IMG/VR virus record: IMGVR_UViG_3300046718_000378
Location: 1 to 60,122 of that record
Length of the DNA: 60,122 nucleotides
From: a virus
Reading direction: 5' to 3' (one strand)
Part shown: in pieces, positions 15,262 through 22,416 of the stretch
Position numbering within the stretch: the first letter of the stretch is position 1
Layout of the letters: each line of letters opens with the position of its first letter
Notes under the pieces: generated by a model
Database searches by the model: none
What the model was told of the DNA's origin: nothing
What the model saw: the letters and a program-made list of their open reading frames with translations, nothing else
Made by a program: the position numbers and the translations under genes

Positions 15262-15308
15262 AGTATCGGCGAACTAGCGCCAGACCTGTAGCGGAAAGAT
15301 TCATGCCA
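15262..15308 (-). promoter_or_regulatory. Conserved upstream block (family 1, copy 1)
   Basis: Contains TGGCATGAATCTTTCCGCT and ACAGGTCTGGC followed by CCGATACT. The same arrangement occurs before the genes at 17907 (minus) and 19779 (plus). No good -35, so a phage or activator-dependent promoter, or an operator, is likely. Confidence 0.55.
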
Positions 15309-15634
15309 TTTCGGCAAGGCAGTTTTCGCGGGTTACCTAGCCCCGCCGTTATACCTCGGGTACGTCGGGGGCGCGATTCGCGGCGCGTAGTGCGTCTAGC
15401 GTAGTGCCGCGGTTCCAAGGGGACTGCGTGGGACGTTGCGTCGTGCAAGGTTGCCATGTGCGGTTTGCTCCGTTTGCTGCCTAGGCTTGCCTAGGACTTG
15501 TTTGCTGGGCTGTAAAGCCCGTTTGCAAACCAAACATCGCATGCGCGCTTGCGGCTATCAAGTCCTTTGTACTGGCGCAAGTGCCTTTTCTTTTGCACTG
15601 GCTGGGCTACCAAACGGTACCGCGAACGCAACAA
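15309..15634. other. Intergenic region, no convincing gene
   Basis: Contains a small hairpin GGGCT-GTAA-AGCCC (15507-15520) followed by GTTT that could terminate plus-strand transcripts. A 35-codon minus frame ending at 15491 lacks start signals and is not called. Confidence 0.5.
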
Positions 15635-15657
15635 AGCCCAGCGGGTTAGGCTGGGCT
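15635..15657 (-). terminator. Hairpin terminator of the small-gene operon
   Basis: AGCCCAGC (15635-15642) and GCTGGGCT (15650-15657) with a 7-nt loop; on the minus strand the stem is followed by TTTGTT. It lies 24 nt after the stop of the lipoprotein gene. Confidence 0.7.
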
Positions 15658-15680
15658 GCTTTGGTGGCGCGGTCGGCGGG

Positions 15681-15866
15681 CTAGGGCGCGTTGCGGATGC
15701 GATTGGCGCACTGGTTGCGGTAGAGCGGCGCGCCGCGGCACACCTGGGCAATGCGGGCTTCTAGCGCCTGCATACGGGCCTGGCCGCTCGCAGGCGGCGC
15801 GACGTATGGGTCGGACAACGTGCAGCCCGCTAGGGCTGCTAAGACGGCGACTAGGGCCTTACGCAT
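15681..15866 (-). CDS. Small lipoprotein
   Basis: 61 aa. A signal peptide of lipoprotein type, MRKALVAVLAALAGC, with the lipobox LAGC (Cys15), then a short exported domain with two more cysteines. It should be lipid-anchored outside the inner membrane. The start overlaps the previous stop by 8 bp. It could be an o-spanin-like lysis protein or a superinfection-exclusion protein; nothing decides. Confidence 0.65.
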   Translation of the reverse strand: MRKALVAVLAALAGCTLSDPYVAPPASGQARMQALEARIAQVCRGAPLYRNQCANRIRNAP

Positions 15867-16050
15867 GGCCGCGCACCCATGCATCTCGGCAAGCGTCGAA
15901 CGAAACGCCTACGAACGTCCTACCGCAACCGCACGCGCACCTAGCAACCACGCGGAAGCCGCTCCTGCCTACGTACACAGTTTCGACGGCAGGCTCCGCT
16001 ACAGCGAACTCAAACACACCATCAACCCATTGCCCGAGTTTGGTAGCCAT
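15859..16050 (-). CDS. 63-aa protein with CxCxC motif
   Basis: MATKLGQWVDGVFEFAVAEP at the start and a cysteine cluster CACGCGRTF that may bind zinc. A GGGAGGTAA Shine-Dalgarno precedes the ATG at 16050. Fourth gene from the end of a tight operon. Function unknown. Confidence 0.6.
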   Translation of the reverse strand: MATKLGQWVDGVFEFAVAEPAVETVYVGRSGFRVVARCACGCGRTFVGVSFDACRDAWVRGHA

Positions 16051-16052
16051 GG

Positions 16053-16166
16053 TCACTTACCTCCCGTTACTTGAAACCTGGCGATATACGTACACATGGC
16101 GTATACCGACTTCCACTCGGCACAACCCCGTTCCCACGCTTCCCTTGTGATCTTGTCGTTCGCCAC
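16053..16166 (-). CDS. 37-aa protein
   Basis: MANDKITREAWERGCAEWKS at the start and YIARFQVTGGK at the end. GTG start 3 nt after the upstream stop, preceded by GAGG; its own stop is 2 nt before the next ATG. Small, but spacing on both sides fits a coupled gene. Confidence 0.5.
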   Translation of the reverse strand: MANDKITREAWERGCAEWKSVYAMCTYIARFQVTGGK

Positions 16167-16168
16167 GG

Positions 16169-16411
16169 TCAAACCTCATCCGCAGCTGCTGGTGTGATCC
16201 CGTTGGCCACCATCAAACGGCGTACTTCCCCGTCAATCGTACCGCAATCAAGGTTGCCAGTCTCACCATTGAGCAGGTGTACAAGCGCGCGACCGATTGC
16301 GTACTTCACCCATCCGGCGTACATTGCGAGGATGGCCGCTTGATGGCCGCTTGCTAGGCGTGCTGTGATGGAGGCGATTGCGCGGTGCGTTGATTCGATG
16401 TTGCGGGGCAT
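16169..16411 (-). CDS. 80-aa orphan protein
   Basis: Helical (HRAIASITARLASGHQAAI, YAIGRALVHLLNGETG), no family recognised. The leader has GCACCATAGGAGCC, a variant of the array's AAAGGAGC Shine-Dalgarno. Confidence 0.6.
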   Translation of the reverse strand: MPRNIESTHRAIASITARLASGHQAAILAMYAGWVKYAIGRALVHLLNGETGNLDCGTIDGEVRRLMVANGITPAAADEV

Positions 16412-16444
16412 GGGTAGGCTCCTATGGTGCGGTGATGGTGTAGG

Positions 16445-16741
16445 TCAGAGGGTAACGATGTACGGAACGGTAGCGATGCGGTGACCTTTGAGGAAGCCTC
16501 GGTAGGCGCTAGGTGACGTTTCGATCTTCGTGGCAATGCGAGCCATCAGCTCGGCCGCTACGGCGGGGTCGCCGTCGCAGAACGATGCCACGACGCTATC
16601 GCCGGCATAGCCTTCATCCACGGCATCGATAAAGCCGTCAAGCGCGTGCGTCAGCACGTAGACTCGGCGCGGATCGCCGTTGCCATCGCGGCCGGCGCAC
16701 AGGTGTAGGACGATTAGTTCGGATGCTTTGTACGTGTTCAC
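16445..16741 (-). CDS. 98-aa orphan protein
   Basis: Mixed alpha/beta, starting MNTYKASELIVLHLCAGRDG. GTG start preceded by AAAGGAGCAACCAA. No family recognised. Part of the minus-strand run driven from 17585-17613. Confidence 0.6.
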   Translation of the reverse strand: MNTYKASELIVLHLCAGRDGNGDPRRVYVLTHALDGFIDAVDEGYAGDSVVASFCDGDPAVAAELMARIATKIETSPSAYRGFLKGHRIATVPYIVTL

Positions 16742-16783
16742 TTGGTTGCTCCTTTGATGTTTCGGGTGCGGGCGGTTGTGGGA

Positions 16784-17002
16784 CTAGCGCTTGTGCTGCT
16801 CGGTCGAGCATTCGCTGGGTTCGATTGCGTCGCACCAGCCTCCCTTGCGTGGCGGTGCCACAGCAATCCCGTGCCGGCCCGCTGCTTCCACAGCCTGTGT
16901 ACGGTACTCGAAAAACAGCGGTTCGCCTTCGATGCGCAAGGGCGCGTCTCCAAACACGAACAACCACGCCGAGTTGATATCCGAGAACATGAGTTTCATC
17001 AT
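16784..17002 (-). CDS. 72-aa orphan protein
   Basis: Begins MMKLMFSDINSAWLFVFGD; the C-terminal part is Cys-containing and ends ECSTEQHKR. Leader GCACCAAAAGGAGCAACAT. The ATG at 17002 fits the Shine-Dalgarno; the frame is open further upstream without a signal. Confidence 0.6.
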   Translation of the reverse strand: MMKLMFSDINSAWLFVFGDAPLRIEGEPLFFEYRTQAVEAAGRHGIAVAPPRKGGWCDAIEPSECSTEQHKR

Positions 17003-17024
17003 ATGTTGCTCCTTTTGGTGCGAT

Positions 17025-17309
17025 TTAGTATGCGTGTTGGGCGGTTGTACGTAAGTGCATGTGTCCGGCTTTGGCAAAAGCTGCCCGTTCGGCCATTCGC
17101 TCGTTCGGCACTACAGCGTAAACGTGCTCAGTTTCCGCGCCTGCATGGTCGTTTACCCTGGCTGAGAGTGAGCCAAAGACGGCAAAGCATGTGTGCACAC
17201 CATCGACCCATCGGGTCTTGGTGTAGGCGCGACGCCAGCCATGTTGCTTGCGCGCCTTTGCGAGGATCTCGCGTACCGTGCGCCCCGTGATCTGACGTGC
17301 ATCGCTCAT
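17025..17309 (-). CDS. 94-aa orphan protein
   Basis: Begins MSDARQITGRTVREILAKAR, basic, mixed alpha/beta (GWRRAYTKTRWVDGVHTC). Leader GCACCAAAGGAGCAAAACCAA. No family recognised. Confidence 0.6.
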   Translation of the reverse strand: MSDARQITGRTVREILAKARKQHGWRRAYTKTRWVDGVHTCFAVFGSLSARVNDHAGAETEHVYAVVPNERMAERAAFAKAGHMHLRTTAQHAY

Positions 17310-17401
17310 TTGGTTTTGCTCCTTTGGTGCTGTGTAGTCTGGGAGAGGGCTCCTCAGCGCTGGCCATACCAGCGGACGGCTCGCGCCGTTTCGCCCTAGT
17401 T

Positions 17402-17551
17402 TCAGCCCTGCAGGGCTGACTCGATTGCCATCGCAATCTCTACCCGTGCCAACACGGCGGCCTGTACTCGGCGACCGGCAGCGGTCTTTGCGGGACGCAT
17501 GATCATGAGCATCGCGATTTCAGCGTGCGACTTGCAGATTGACTTAGACAT
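17402..17551 (-). CDS. 49-aa orphan protein
   Basis: Begins MSKSICKSHAEIAMLMIMRP and ends EIAMAIESALQG; two short helices. It has the full array leader (GGCACCAAAGGAGCCCACCG) and a promoter 34 nt upstream, which is why this very short frame is called. Confidence 0.65.
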   Translation of the reverse strand: MSKSICKSHAEIAMLMIMRPAKTAAGRRVQAAVLARVEIAMAIESALQG

Positions 17552-17584
17552 CGGTGGGCTCCTTTGGTGCCGGGTGACTTAGCT

Positions 17585-17613
17585 ATTACGCGCCCGTTGG
17601 CGCCCGAATGCAA
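17585..17613 (-). promoter_or_regulatory. Orphan-array promoter, family 2
   Basis: TTGCAT, 17-bp spacer containing GGGCGCC, CGTAAT, then AGCTAAGTCACC and the AAAGGAGC leader. Drives 17551 and probably the run down to 15681. Confidence 0.7.
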
Positions 17614-17616
17614 CAA

Positions 17617-17907
17617 CTATTTGACGTGGCAATCCGGCAGCGCGCAAAGGACTTGGTCGCGCTCACGGCCCGTGATATCGATAACCATGCGCAACTCTGA
17701 GTTGATGCGTGGCGCGTTGTCGAAGCCTTGCCATGATGGCCCGTTCACTGTGCGCATTTCGAGCGCCCAGCAATCGCTGCGGATAGGGCACGAGCTAGAG
17801 CGCACACCGGGTGCATGCACTACGTAAGCCGTTACGGGCAACTGCTGGAAACCTTTGCTGTTTACGTATTGAAAGACTGCTGTGGGCGCGTATTTGATTG
17901 TGTGCAT
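17617..17907 (-). CDS. 96-aa orphan protein
   Basis: Begins MHTIKYAPTAVFQYVNSKGF; beta-rich (TAYVVHAPGVRSSSCPI, RMVIDITGRERDQ). Leader CGCACCAAAAGGAGCCCGCCACC. It has its own family-1 upstream block. No family recognised. Confidence 0.62.
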   Translation of the reverse strand: MHTIKYAPTAVFQYVNSKGFQQLPVTAYVVHAPGVRSSSCPIRSDCWALEMRTVNGPSWQGFDNAPRINSELRMVIDITGRERDQVLCALPDCHVK

Positions 17908-17946
17908 GGTGGCGGGCTCCTTTTGGTGCGTTTCGGTGACTGTCTA

Positions 17947-17993
17947 AGCATACGGCCGTAGCTGGCCAAAGCTTAAGCGGAAAGATGCGTGCC
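17947..17993 (-). promoter_or_regulatory. Conserved upstream block (family 1, copy 2)
   Basis: TGGCACGCATCTTTCCGCT, then TTTGGCCAGCTACGGCCG and a TATGCT -10. Nearly the same as 19691-19740 on the other strand. Confidence 0.65.
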
Positions 17994-17995
17994 AC

Positions 17996-18808
17996 CTAGG
18001 CACCGCGTGCGAATGCGAGCAGCTCGGCACGCGTCATTGCTTCGCCCACAATCGTCCATTCCCACGATGCGATGTATCCAGACTCGGTATAGGTCATGTC
18101 CACGCTAGCGCGCTCGTGAACCATATCCTGCACCTCATCAGAGTCGCGATCGGCGTGTTGTTCCTCAGTCAGCTCGCCGTCTGCCAACATTTCGTCGCGT
18201 GTGGCGTCCATTTCCAGGTCCGTAAACATGCCCGGCGCGACGTCCAGCAGCTTGCTAGCGGCTTCCTCGAGTGCGTCCTCGATCGACACGCCAGGGCGCG
18301 TGTTCTCGTATGGCACTGCCACGTACGTGGCCCCGTAAGCGCCGAACGCGAACACCACGAAGCGGTCGCTATCTGCCGTTACGCGCTCGTTTAGTGGGCC
18401 AGAGTCGGTAAGGTGCACCTTGCGATGCCGTCCTTTTGACTCCTCTGCGAGGTCGGACACGAACCGTTCCCAGTCGCGGTCCCTTGAATATTCCTCAGTC
18501 TCCCAGAAACCGAAATCTGCGCCGTCACCTTCATGCGCACCAAAGCAGTATCCTTCCGGGGCAGCGTCGTTAAGCGCGTCAAACAGGCATTCGTTTACGA
18601 ACCAGCCAGCATCCTCAGTGGCCCAATAATCAGCCGAGCGACCTTCATCGATGGCGCGCAAGTAGTCCGGCGTGATGCCTGCGGGGAACGCAAGCTGCTG
18701 GTAGGCCGCGGGGGCAACCGTTTCCAGTGCTTCAAGAAAGGCGTTTGCGAGATCGTACAGGTTGAGAGTGCCGTGTGATACAGTTCCGGGAACGAATGCT
18801 TTGGTCAT
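17996..18808 (-). CDS. Large acidic orphan protein
   Basis: 270 aa, the biggest gene of the array, very rich in Asp/Glu and poor in Lys. Recognisable segments include AGWFVNECLFDALNDAAPEG followed by YCFGAHEGDGADFGFWETEE, a pattern I have met only in uncharacterised phage proteins. Strong acidity is compatible with a DNA mimic, such as an anti-restriction or anti-defence protein, but this is inference. Leader CGCACCAAAGGAGCCCGCAACC and its own promoter indicate high early expression. Confidence 0.65.
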   Translation of the reverse strand: MTKAFVPGTVSHGTLNLYDLANAFLEALETVAPAAYQQLAFPAGITPDYLRAIDEGRSADYWATEDAGWFVNECLFDALNDAAPEGYCFGAHEGDGADFGFWETEEYSRDRDWERFVSDLAEESKGRHRKVHLTDSGPLNERVTADSDRFVVFAFGAYGATYVAVPYENTRPGVSIEDALEEAASKLLDVAPGMFTDLEMDATRDEMLADGELTEEQHADRDSDEVQDMVHERASVDMTYTESGYIASWEWTIVGEAMTRAELLAFARGA

Positions 18809-18849
18809 GGTTGCGGGCTCCTTTGGTGCGGTTTGCGGGGTGTCAGAAC

Positions 18850-18878
18850 ATTACGCGCCTTGCGGCGCTGCTAGTCAA
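18850..18878 (-). promoter_or_regulatory. Orphan-array promoter, family 2
   Basis: TTGACT, 17-bp spacer containing GCGCCGC, CGTAAT, then GTTCTGACACC and the AAAGGAGC leader. Overlaps the stop of the 47-aa gene upstream. Confidence 0.7.
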
Positions 18879-19018
18879 GCGGCCTGTGCAGCTACCGTAA
18901 CGGCGACATGCTTGGCATCGTAAGCAGCGCCCTTGCGGGCCCGGTGCGACACCGGCGCGAGCCATCCCGTGTGGACTGCGGGGAGGTACGAGACGCGTGC
19001 GAAGGGGACGTTTGCCAT
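18875..19018 (-). CDS. 47-aa orphan protein
   Basis: Begins MANVPFARVSYLPAVHTGWL and ends AVTVAAQAA. Called because the array promoter and the leader GGCACCAAAAGGAGCCCGCAACC stand before its ATG. Function unknown. Confidence 0.62.
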   Translation of the reverse strand: MANVPFARVSYLPAVHTGWLAPVSHRARKGAAYDAKHVAVTVAAQAA

Positions 19019-19054
19019 GGTTGCGGGCTCCTTTTGGTGCCTGGTGACTTAGCC

Positions 19055-19083
19055 ATTACGCGCTTGTTCGGCGCCGATGGCAA
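19055..19083 (-). promoter_or_regulatory. Orphan-array promoter, family 2
   Basis: TTGCCA, 17-bp spacer containing GGCGCC, CGTAAT, then GGCTAAGTCACC and the AAAGGAGC leader. Confidence 0.7.
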
Positions 19084-19092
19084 GCGCTATCT

Positions 19093-19488
19093 TCAGCGCG
19101 TCGCCTGGACAGATCCCCATGCGCCAGCCGTGCTCGTATAGGCGGCAACAGCACGCGTTTTACCGTGCGCGTCGATTTGGTCGCGCATGCTGACGTGCAG
19201 CTGCGTGCCCTGGTAGTCGCGGGCCGTCACGACGTTGCGCGCGATGCCGTCTGCACGGTTCTGTGCGTCCTTGACCATGGCGTCAGCTACCTGGACATGC
19301 TCACTGCTTCCGGCAGCCGCATAGGCCGCTTTAGCGCGTGCGTAGTGGGCCTGTGCGCGCGCTGTGTTGCCAAGCGCAAGCTCGGTCTTAGCAGCGGCCA
19401 GCTGGCGGTAGGCTTGCGCCATGAAGCGATTGGTCGCGGTCGTGGCAGCGGCTTCAAGTGCGGGTATGGACATTTGGCAGATAGTCAT
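19093..19488 (-). CDS. 131-aa helical orphan protein
   Basis: Ala-rich helical hairpins (NRFMAQAYRQLAAAKTELAL, RAQAHYARAKAAYAAAGS) reminiscent of TPR-like packing, then a beta-rich C-terminal part. ATG at 19488 after CACCCAAAGGAGCCTGCAC. Protein-protein contact is likely; target unknown. Confidence 0.65.
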   Translation of the reverse strand: MTICQMSIPALEAAATTATNRFMAQAYRQLAAAKTELALGNTARAQAHYARAKAAYAAAGSSEHVQVADAMVKDAQNRADGIARNVVTARDYQGTQLHVSMRDQIDAHGKTRAVAAYTSTAGAWGSVQATR

Positions 19489-19525
19489 GTGCAGGCTCCT
19501 TTGGGTGCGTGGCGTGGACAGACTA

Positions 19526-19554
19526 ATCATCGGGCGCCGCGGCGCCTGACTAAA
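19526..19554 (-). promoter_or_regulatory. Orphan-array promoter, family 2 (divergent member)
   Basis: TTTAGT, 17-bp spacer with GGCGCC twice, GATGAT, then TAGTCTGTCC and the AAAGGAGC leader. Confidence 0.55.
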
Positions 19555-19690
19555 CCACAAACTGTACGGACGGCGCGCTAGCGTACCAAACGGTCGATTT
19601 GCTGTTTTCGAGGCTATCGCGGCACCCGATCGGCGTGAGACAATGGATTGACGCCCTACGCACGCTAACGTGGGCGAACATACCGTGCGC

Positions 19691-19740
19691 TTGGCACGCA
19701 TCTTTCCGCTACAGGTTTGGCCGGCAACAGCCGTACTCTT
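19691..19740 (+). promoter_or_regulatory. Conserved upstream block (family 1, copy 3)
   Basis: TTGGCACGCATCTTTCCGCT, then ACAGGTTTGGCC and CCGTACTCTT, on the plus strand before the 19779 gene. The region 19489-19690 has no gene. Confidence 0.65.
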
Positions 19741-19778
19741 GAACAGACACAGCAACCGCACCCAAAGGAGCCCGCCAC

Positions 19779-19982
19779 ATGTCGAAGACCAACATCCGCA
19801 CGATTCACAAGCTTACGCTCACGAGCGACGTCCTCAGCAAGGTTCCCGCCCACGACCTGCGAACGCTTGCACGAGGCAACAGGGCGCTGGCAAAGGCGCA
19901 CAAGACTGGCGACGCGCAAGCGTTCGCAGCAGCAGCCAGCGCATTCTCAGAGCTGGGCATCCACTTTCTAGTGTGGGCCTGA
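19779..19982 (+). CDS. 67-aa orphan protein
   Basis: Begins MSKTNIRTIHKLTLTSDVLS; helical, ends SELGIHFLVWA. The only array member on the plus strand, but with the same leader (CCGCACCCAAAGGAGCCCGC). Function unknown. Confidence 0.65.
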   Translation: MSKTNIRTIHKLTLTSDVLSKVPAHDLRTLARGNRALAKAHKTGDAQAFAAAASAFSELGIHFLVWA

Positions 19983-20252
19983 CCCACAAGGGGGGGGCGC
20001 CAGCCCCGGTGTGCGCTCGGCGCCTACATCGGCCCGATGCAAGGCGCGGGCCACCTACACCGCGGTGCCTACACCCCGACCGGGGGTGCGCACATCCCCG
20101 CCGCTTAGGCGCACCGCACTCCGCATGTGCGCACCCCGCCTGCATGTCGGTGGCGCGCATATATGCGCCTACATCGGGATGTGCGCACCTATGCGCGCGC
20201 CACCGACCGCGGCGCCGGCCGCGTACCCGCGTGGCTGATCGGCTGATCGAGG
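19983..20252. other. Intergenic region with short palindromic and direct repeats
   Basis: GTGCGCAC occurs at 20086-20093, 20127-20134 and 20181-20188, and GCGCCTACATCGG occurs twice (about 20029 and 20165). No convincing frame. May be a regulatory or replication region. Confidence 0.5.
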
Positions 20253-20275
20253 GAGCTCTCTGGGAGCTCTTTTTT
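20253..20275 (+). terminator. Rho-independent terminator
   Basis: GAGCTC (20253-20258) and GAGCTC (20264-20269) pair, followed directly by six T. It isolates the HNH-AP2 gene from upstream transcription. Confidence 0.7.
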
Positions 20276-20326
20276 CGGGAGCTCTCGTCAAATACGGTAG
20301 CTCTTTCGCGTAGTTACACGACCCGC

Positions 20327-20355
20327 TTGCGCGTGAGTGGGAGCAGCTGCATGAT
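20327..20355 (+). promoter_or_regulatory. Leaderless promoter of HNH-AP2 gene
   Basis: TTGCGC, 17-bp spacer, CATGAT, then 6 nt to the ATG at 20362. Confidence 0.6.
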
Positions 20356-20361
20356 GTGAGC

Positions 20362-20832
20362 ATGCAGTACATCATCGCAACCGACGAAACAGGCAACCAT
20401 CAACGCGTGACAGTGGACGACGAGAGCTTCGCGGAGCTCTCGCAGTACCGCTGGAGAGTGGTCAAGGGCTACGTCGTAGCCGGCAAGCTTCGCATCCACC
20501 GGCTGGTGGTCGGGGTTCACGAAATACCCGCCAGCGTCCTGGAAGTCGACCACATCAACAACGATAAGCTCGACAACCGCCGCGCGAACCTGCGTCTCGC
20601 GACCAAGGCCCAAAACCAGCGAAACCAGCCGCTTCGCAAGGACAACAAGTCGGGCGTCAAGGGAGTCAGTTGGGACGCCAAGTGCGAGCTCTGGGAGGTC
20701 CGCGTCAAGGTCAACGGGAAGCAGAAGTTCGGCGGTCGGTTTGCGCTGCTGGCGGAAGCAACGCAGGCCGCCAAGAACCTCAGAGAGCTCTTGCACGGCC
20801 GATTCGCGAACCACGGCACCAAGGCCGCCTAG
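20362..20832 (+). CDS. HNH-AP2 homing endonuclease
   Basis: 156 aa. An HNH domain (LSQYRWRVVKGYVV, EVDHINNDKLDNRRANLRLA) followed by an AP2 DNA-binding domain (GVKGVSWDAKCELWEVRVKV, NGKQKFGGRF). This is a common free-standing phage homing endonuclease type. It ends 5 nt from the convergent ParB-like gene and lies between a terminator and that gene, so it is its own transcription unit. Confidence 0.9.
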   Translation: MQYIIATDETGNHQRVTVDDESFAELSQYRWRVVKGYVVAGKLRIHRLVVGVHEIPASVLEVDHINNDKLDNRRANLRLATKAQNQRNQPLRKDNKSGVKGVSWDAKCELWEVRVKVNGKQKFGGRFALLAEATQAAKNLRELLHGRFANHGTKAA

Positions 20833-20837
20833 CGGTA

Positions 20838-21944
20838 TCACTCGCTGGCCTTGCGCCGGCTGCGCTTGACTTCGGCCAGCACCGCTTCGGCCAGCTCGGG
20901 GTCACCCACCGCGACGGCGGCACCGTGGACCGTGACCAGCGCTGCATCGGTCTCGTCGGGGTCATAAGCCAGCGAGCCAGGGGGCGGCACGCTGGGGTGT
21001 TGTGGGGCGGAGTCGTAGTCGATGCGTGACTGGCGCTCCACGTTTTGCTGGCCGTTGGCCTGGGCCATCAACGACTGGAGCGACTTGTGCCGAGCAGGCT
21101 CCAGCTCGACCTCGTGCTCACCGGGCGCGATCGACGCGCGCTCGATCGCTTGGTAGTCCGGGCGAGACGAGCGCGCGATCCGCAAGGGCCTATCCTCGTG
21201 CACGGCCTGCAAGCAGTTGAGCGCGATGTCGAAGCGCGCCTTGATGCCCGCCTGGCCCGCCCCCAGCTTGGCAAACTCCCGCGAACGGTTCGCGAGCGCA
21301 CGCATGGGGTCGGTCTCTTGCGGCTCTGTCCACGGGCCGTTGTTCACAAGGCGTTCTGCGGCGTCCAAGGTCTCGGACCATCCTAGGGACGCACACCAGG
21401 CGAAGGCAGCCGCCACGGCCGGCGTGTAGCGCCTGGCGACCCCTAAGAACAACTCCAGCTCGGTCTGGTGCAGCAGTGCGTATTGTGCGGCTTCGGTGTT
21501 GGATGTGCGGGCGTGGCTGTACACCACCTGCAGGATTGCGCGCGACATGGCCACGATGCGCGGGGCATCCTTGGTCACGCCACCCATGGCCAGGATCTGG
21601 CCACCCGTGCGTTTGCGGTGTTGGTCGATGGTGCCGAACGCTTCGTTGGCTACGCCGTGGGCCACCATGATGGGCGCGGCGATACCGGCCTCTACGATCG
21701 CCGTGAGCCGGTGCTGGCCGTCAATGAGCCCGCCGTCCGGGGCGAAGGCCACGCCCTGGTGGTGGACCTGCCAGCGGCCCTCTTCGAGCTCGCGGCGGAG
21801 CTCGCGCACGTACGGGCGGCTGATGGGGCGGTTTGGGTCTGCGCGTTTGAGAATCTCTTCAGCGCGCTCGGGAGTCATTAGCTCCACTTTTGCAGTGATT
21901 GCGGGGTGTTCGTAGTCGAAGGATGCTGCGACGGCCGTTTGCAT
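20838..21944 (-). CDS. ParB/Srx-domain DNA-binding protein
   Basis: 368 aa. The N-terminal ParB/sulfiredoxin fold has the signature GGLIDGQHRLTAIVEAG (about residues 70-86), preceded by RPYVRELRRELEEGRW. The middle is helical and the C-terminal third is Pro/Asp/Glu-rich and probably flexible. Phage proteins of this type act as ParB-like regulators or nucleases/NTPases. The leader has CAGGAGCACCCA and a strong promoter at 21975-22003. There is no ParA next to it. Confidence 0.75.
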   Translation of the reverse strand: MQTAVAASFDYEHPAITAKVELMTPERAEEILKRADPNRPISRPYVRELRRELEEGRWQVHHQGVAFAPDGGLIDGQHRLTAIVEAGIAAPIMVAHGVANEAFGTIDQHRKRTGGQILAMGGVTKDAPRIVAMSRAILQVVYSHARTSNTEAAQYALLHQTELELFLGVARRYTPAVAAAFAWCASLGWSETLDAAERLVNNGPWTEPQETDPMRALANRSREFAKLGAGQAGIKARFDIALNCLQAVHEDRPLRIARSSRPDYQAIERASIAPGEHEVELEPARHKSLQSLMAQANGQQNVERQSRIDYDSAPQHPSVPPPGSLAYDPDETDAALVTVHGAAVAVGDPELAEAVLAEVKRSRRKASE

Positions 21945-21974
21945 TGGGTGCTCCTGTGCGTGATTGATAAGCCG

Positions 21975-22003
21975 ACCGTAGGCGCCTGCAAGGCGGGTGT
22001 CAA
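21975..22003 (-). promoter_or_regulatory. Sigma70-type promoter of ParB-like gene
   Basis: TTGACA, 17-bp spacer, TACGGT; 30 nt to the ATG at 21944, with a Shine-Dalgarno between. Confidence 0.75.
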
Positions 22004-22416
22004 GGCTGTTTTGCGATCGTCACGCGGTAGGAGCGCGAACGGAGGGCAGCGCGCAACCCGATAGCGAGCCGTGGCACTAGGTGTCGCGTATGGTCGTTTT
22101 TCCCTTGCATCTGCGATCCAGACAACCTAAGCAGGTGGTGGCGCGTGCCCGGCGCGCTGGATCAGCAGTGGCCTTACCCAGGCCGCAAGTGCGGAAAAGC
22201 CGAAAGGCCAAAATGCCGGGCACTTTCCTACACCCGCCTCACTTAGGCAGGCGCACAACCCGGCGTGCGTAGCGATGGTGTACGGGAGAAGACAACCGCC
22301 CCCAGAGCGCGAGGCCCGACGAACTGCCAGGGCCGGACGTAGCAGGAGCTATCGCACCTACGCCTTCGGGCGCACGCCATACACAGGCGGAAAAGCCGGG
22401 GGCCTACCCTGCGCGA
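22004..22416. other. Intergenic region without a convincing gene
   Basis: Frames on both strands have low-complexity Arg/Pro-rich translations and no start signals. Loose relatives of the 21-nt repeat at 22417 occur near 22127. Confidence 0.5.

Noticed and set aside
15491-15600. 35-codon minus frame (ending GLYSPANKS) in the gap before the 15064 gene
   Set aside because: Protein-like at first sight but GTG start lacks both Shine-Dalgarno and a promoter of either class; overlaps a hairpin.
19691-19740. Family-1 block as a sigma54 promoter (TGGCACG start)
   Set aside because: Distance from GG to the next suitable GC is 13 bp instead of 10, and the third copy does not keep it.
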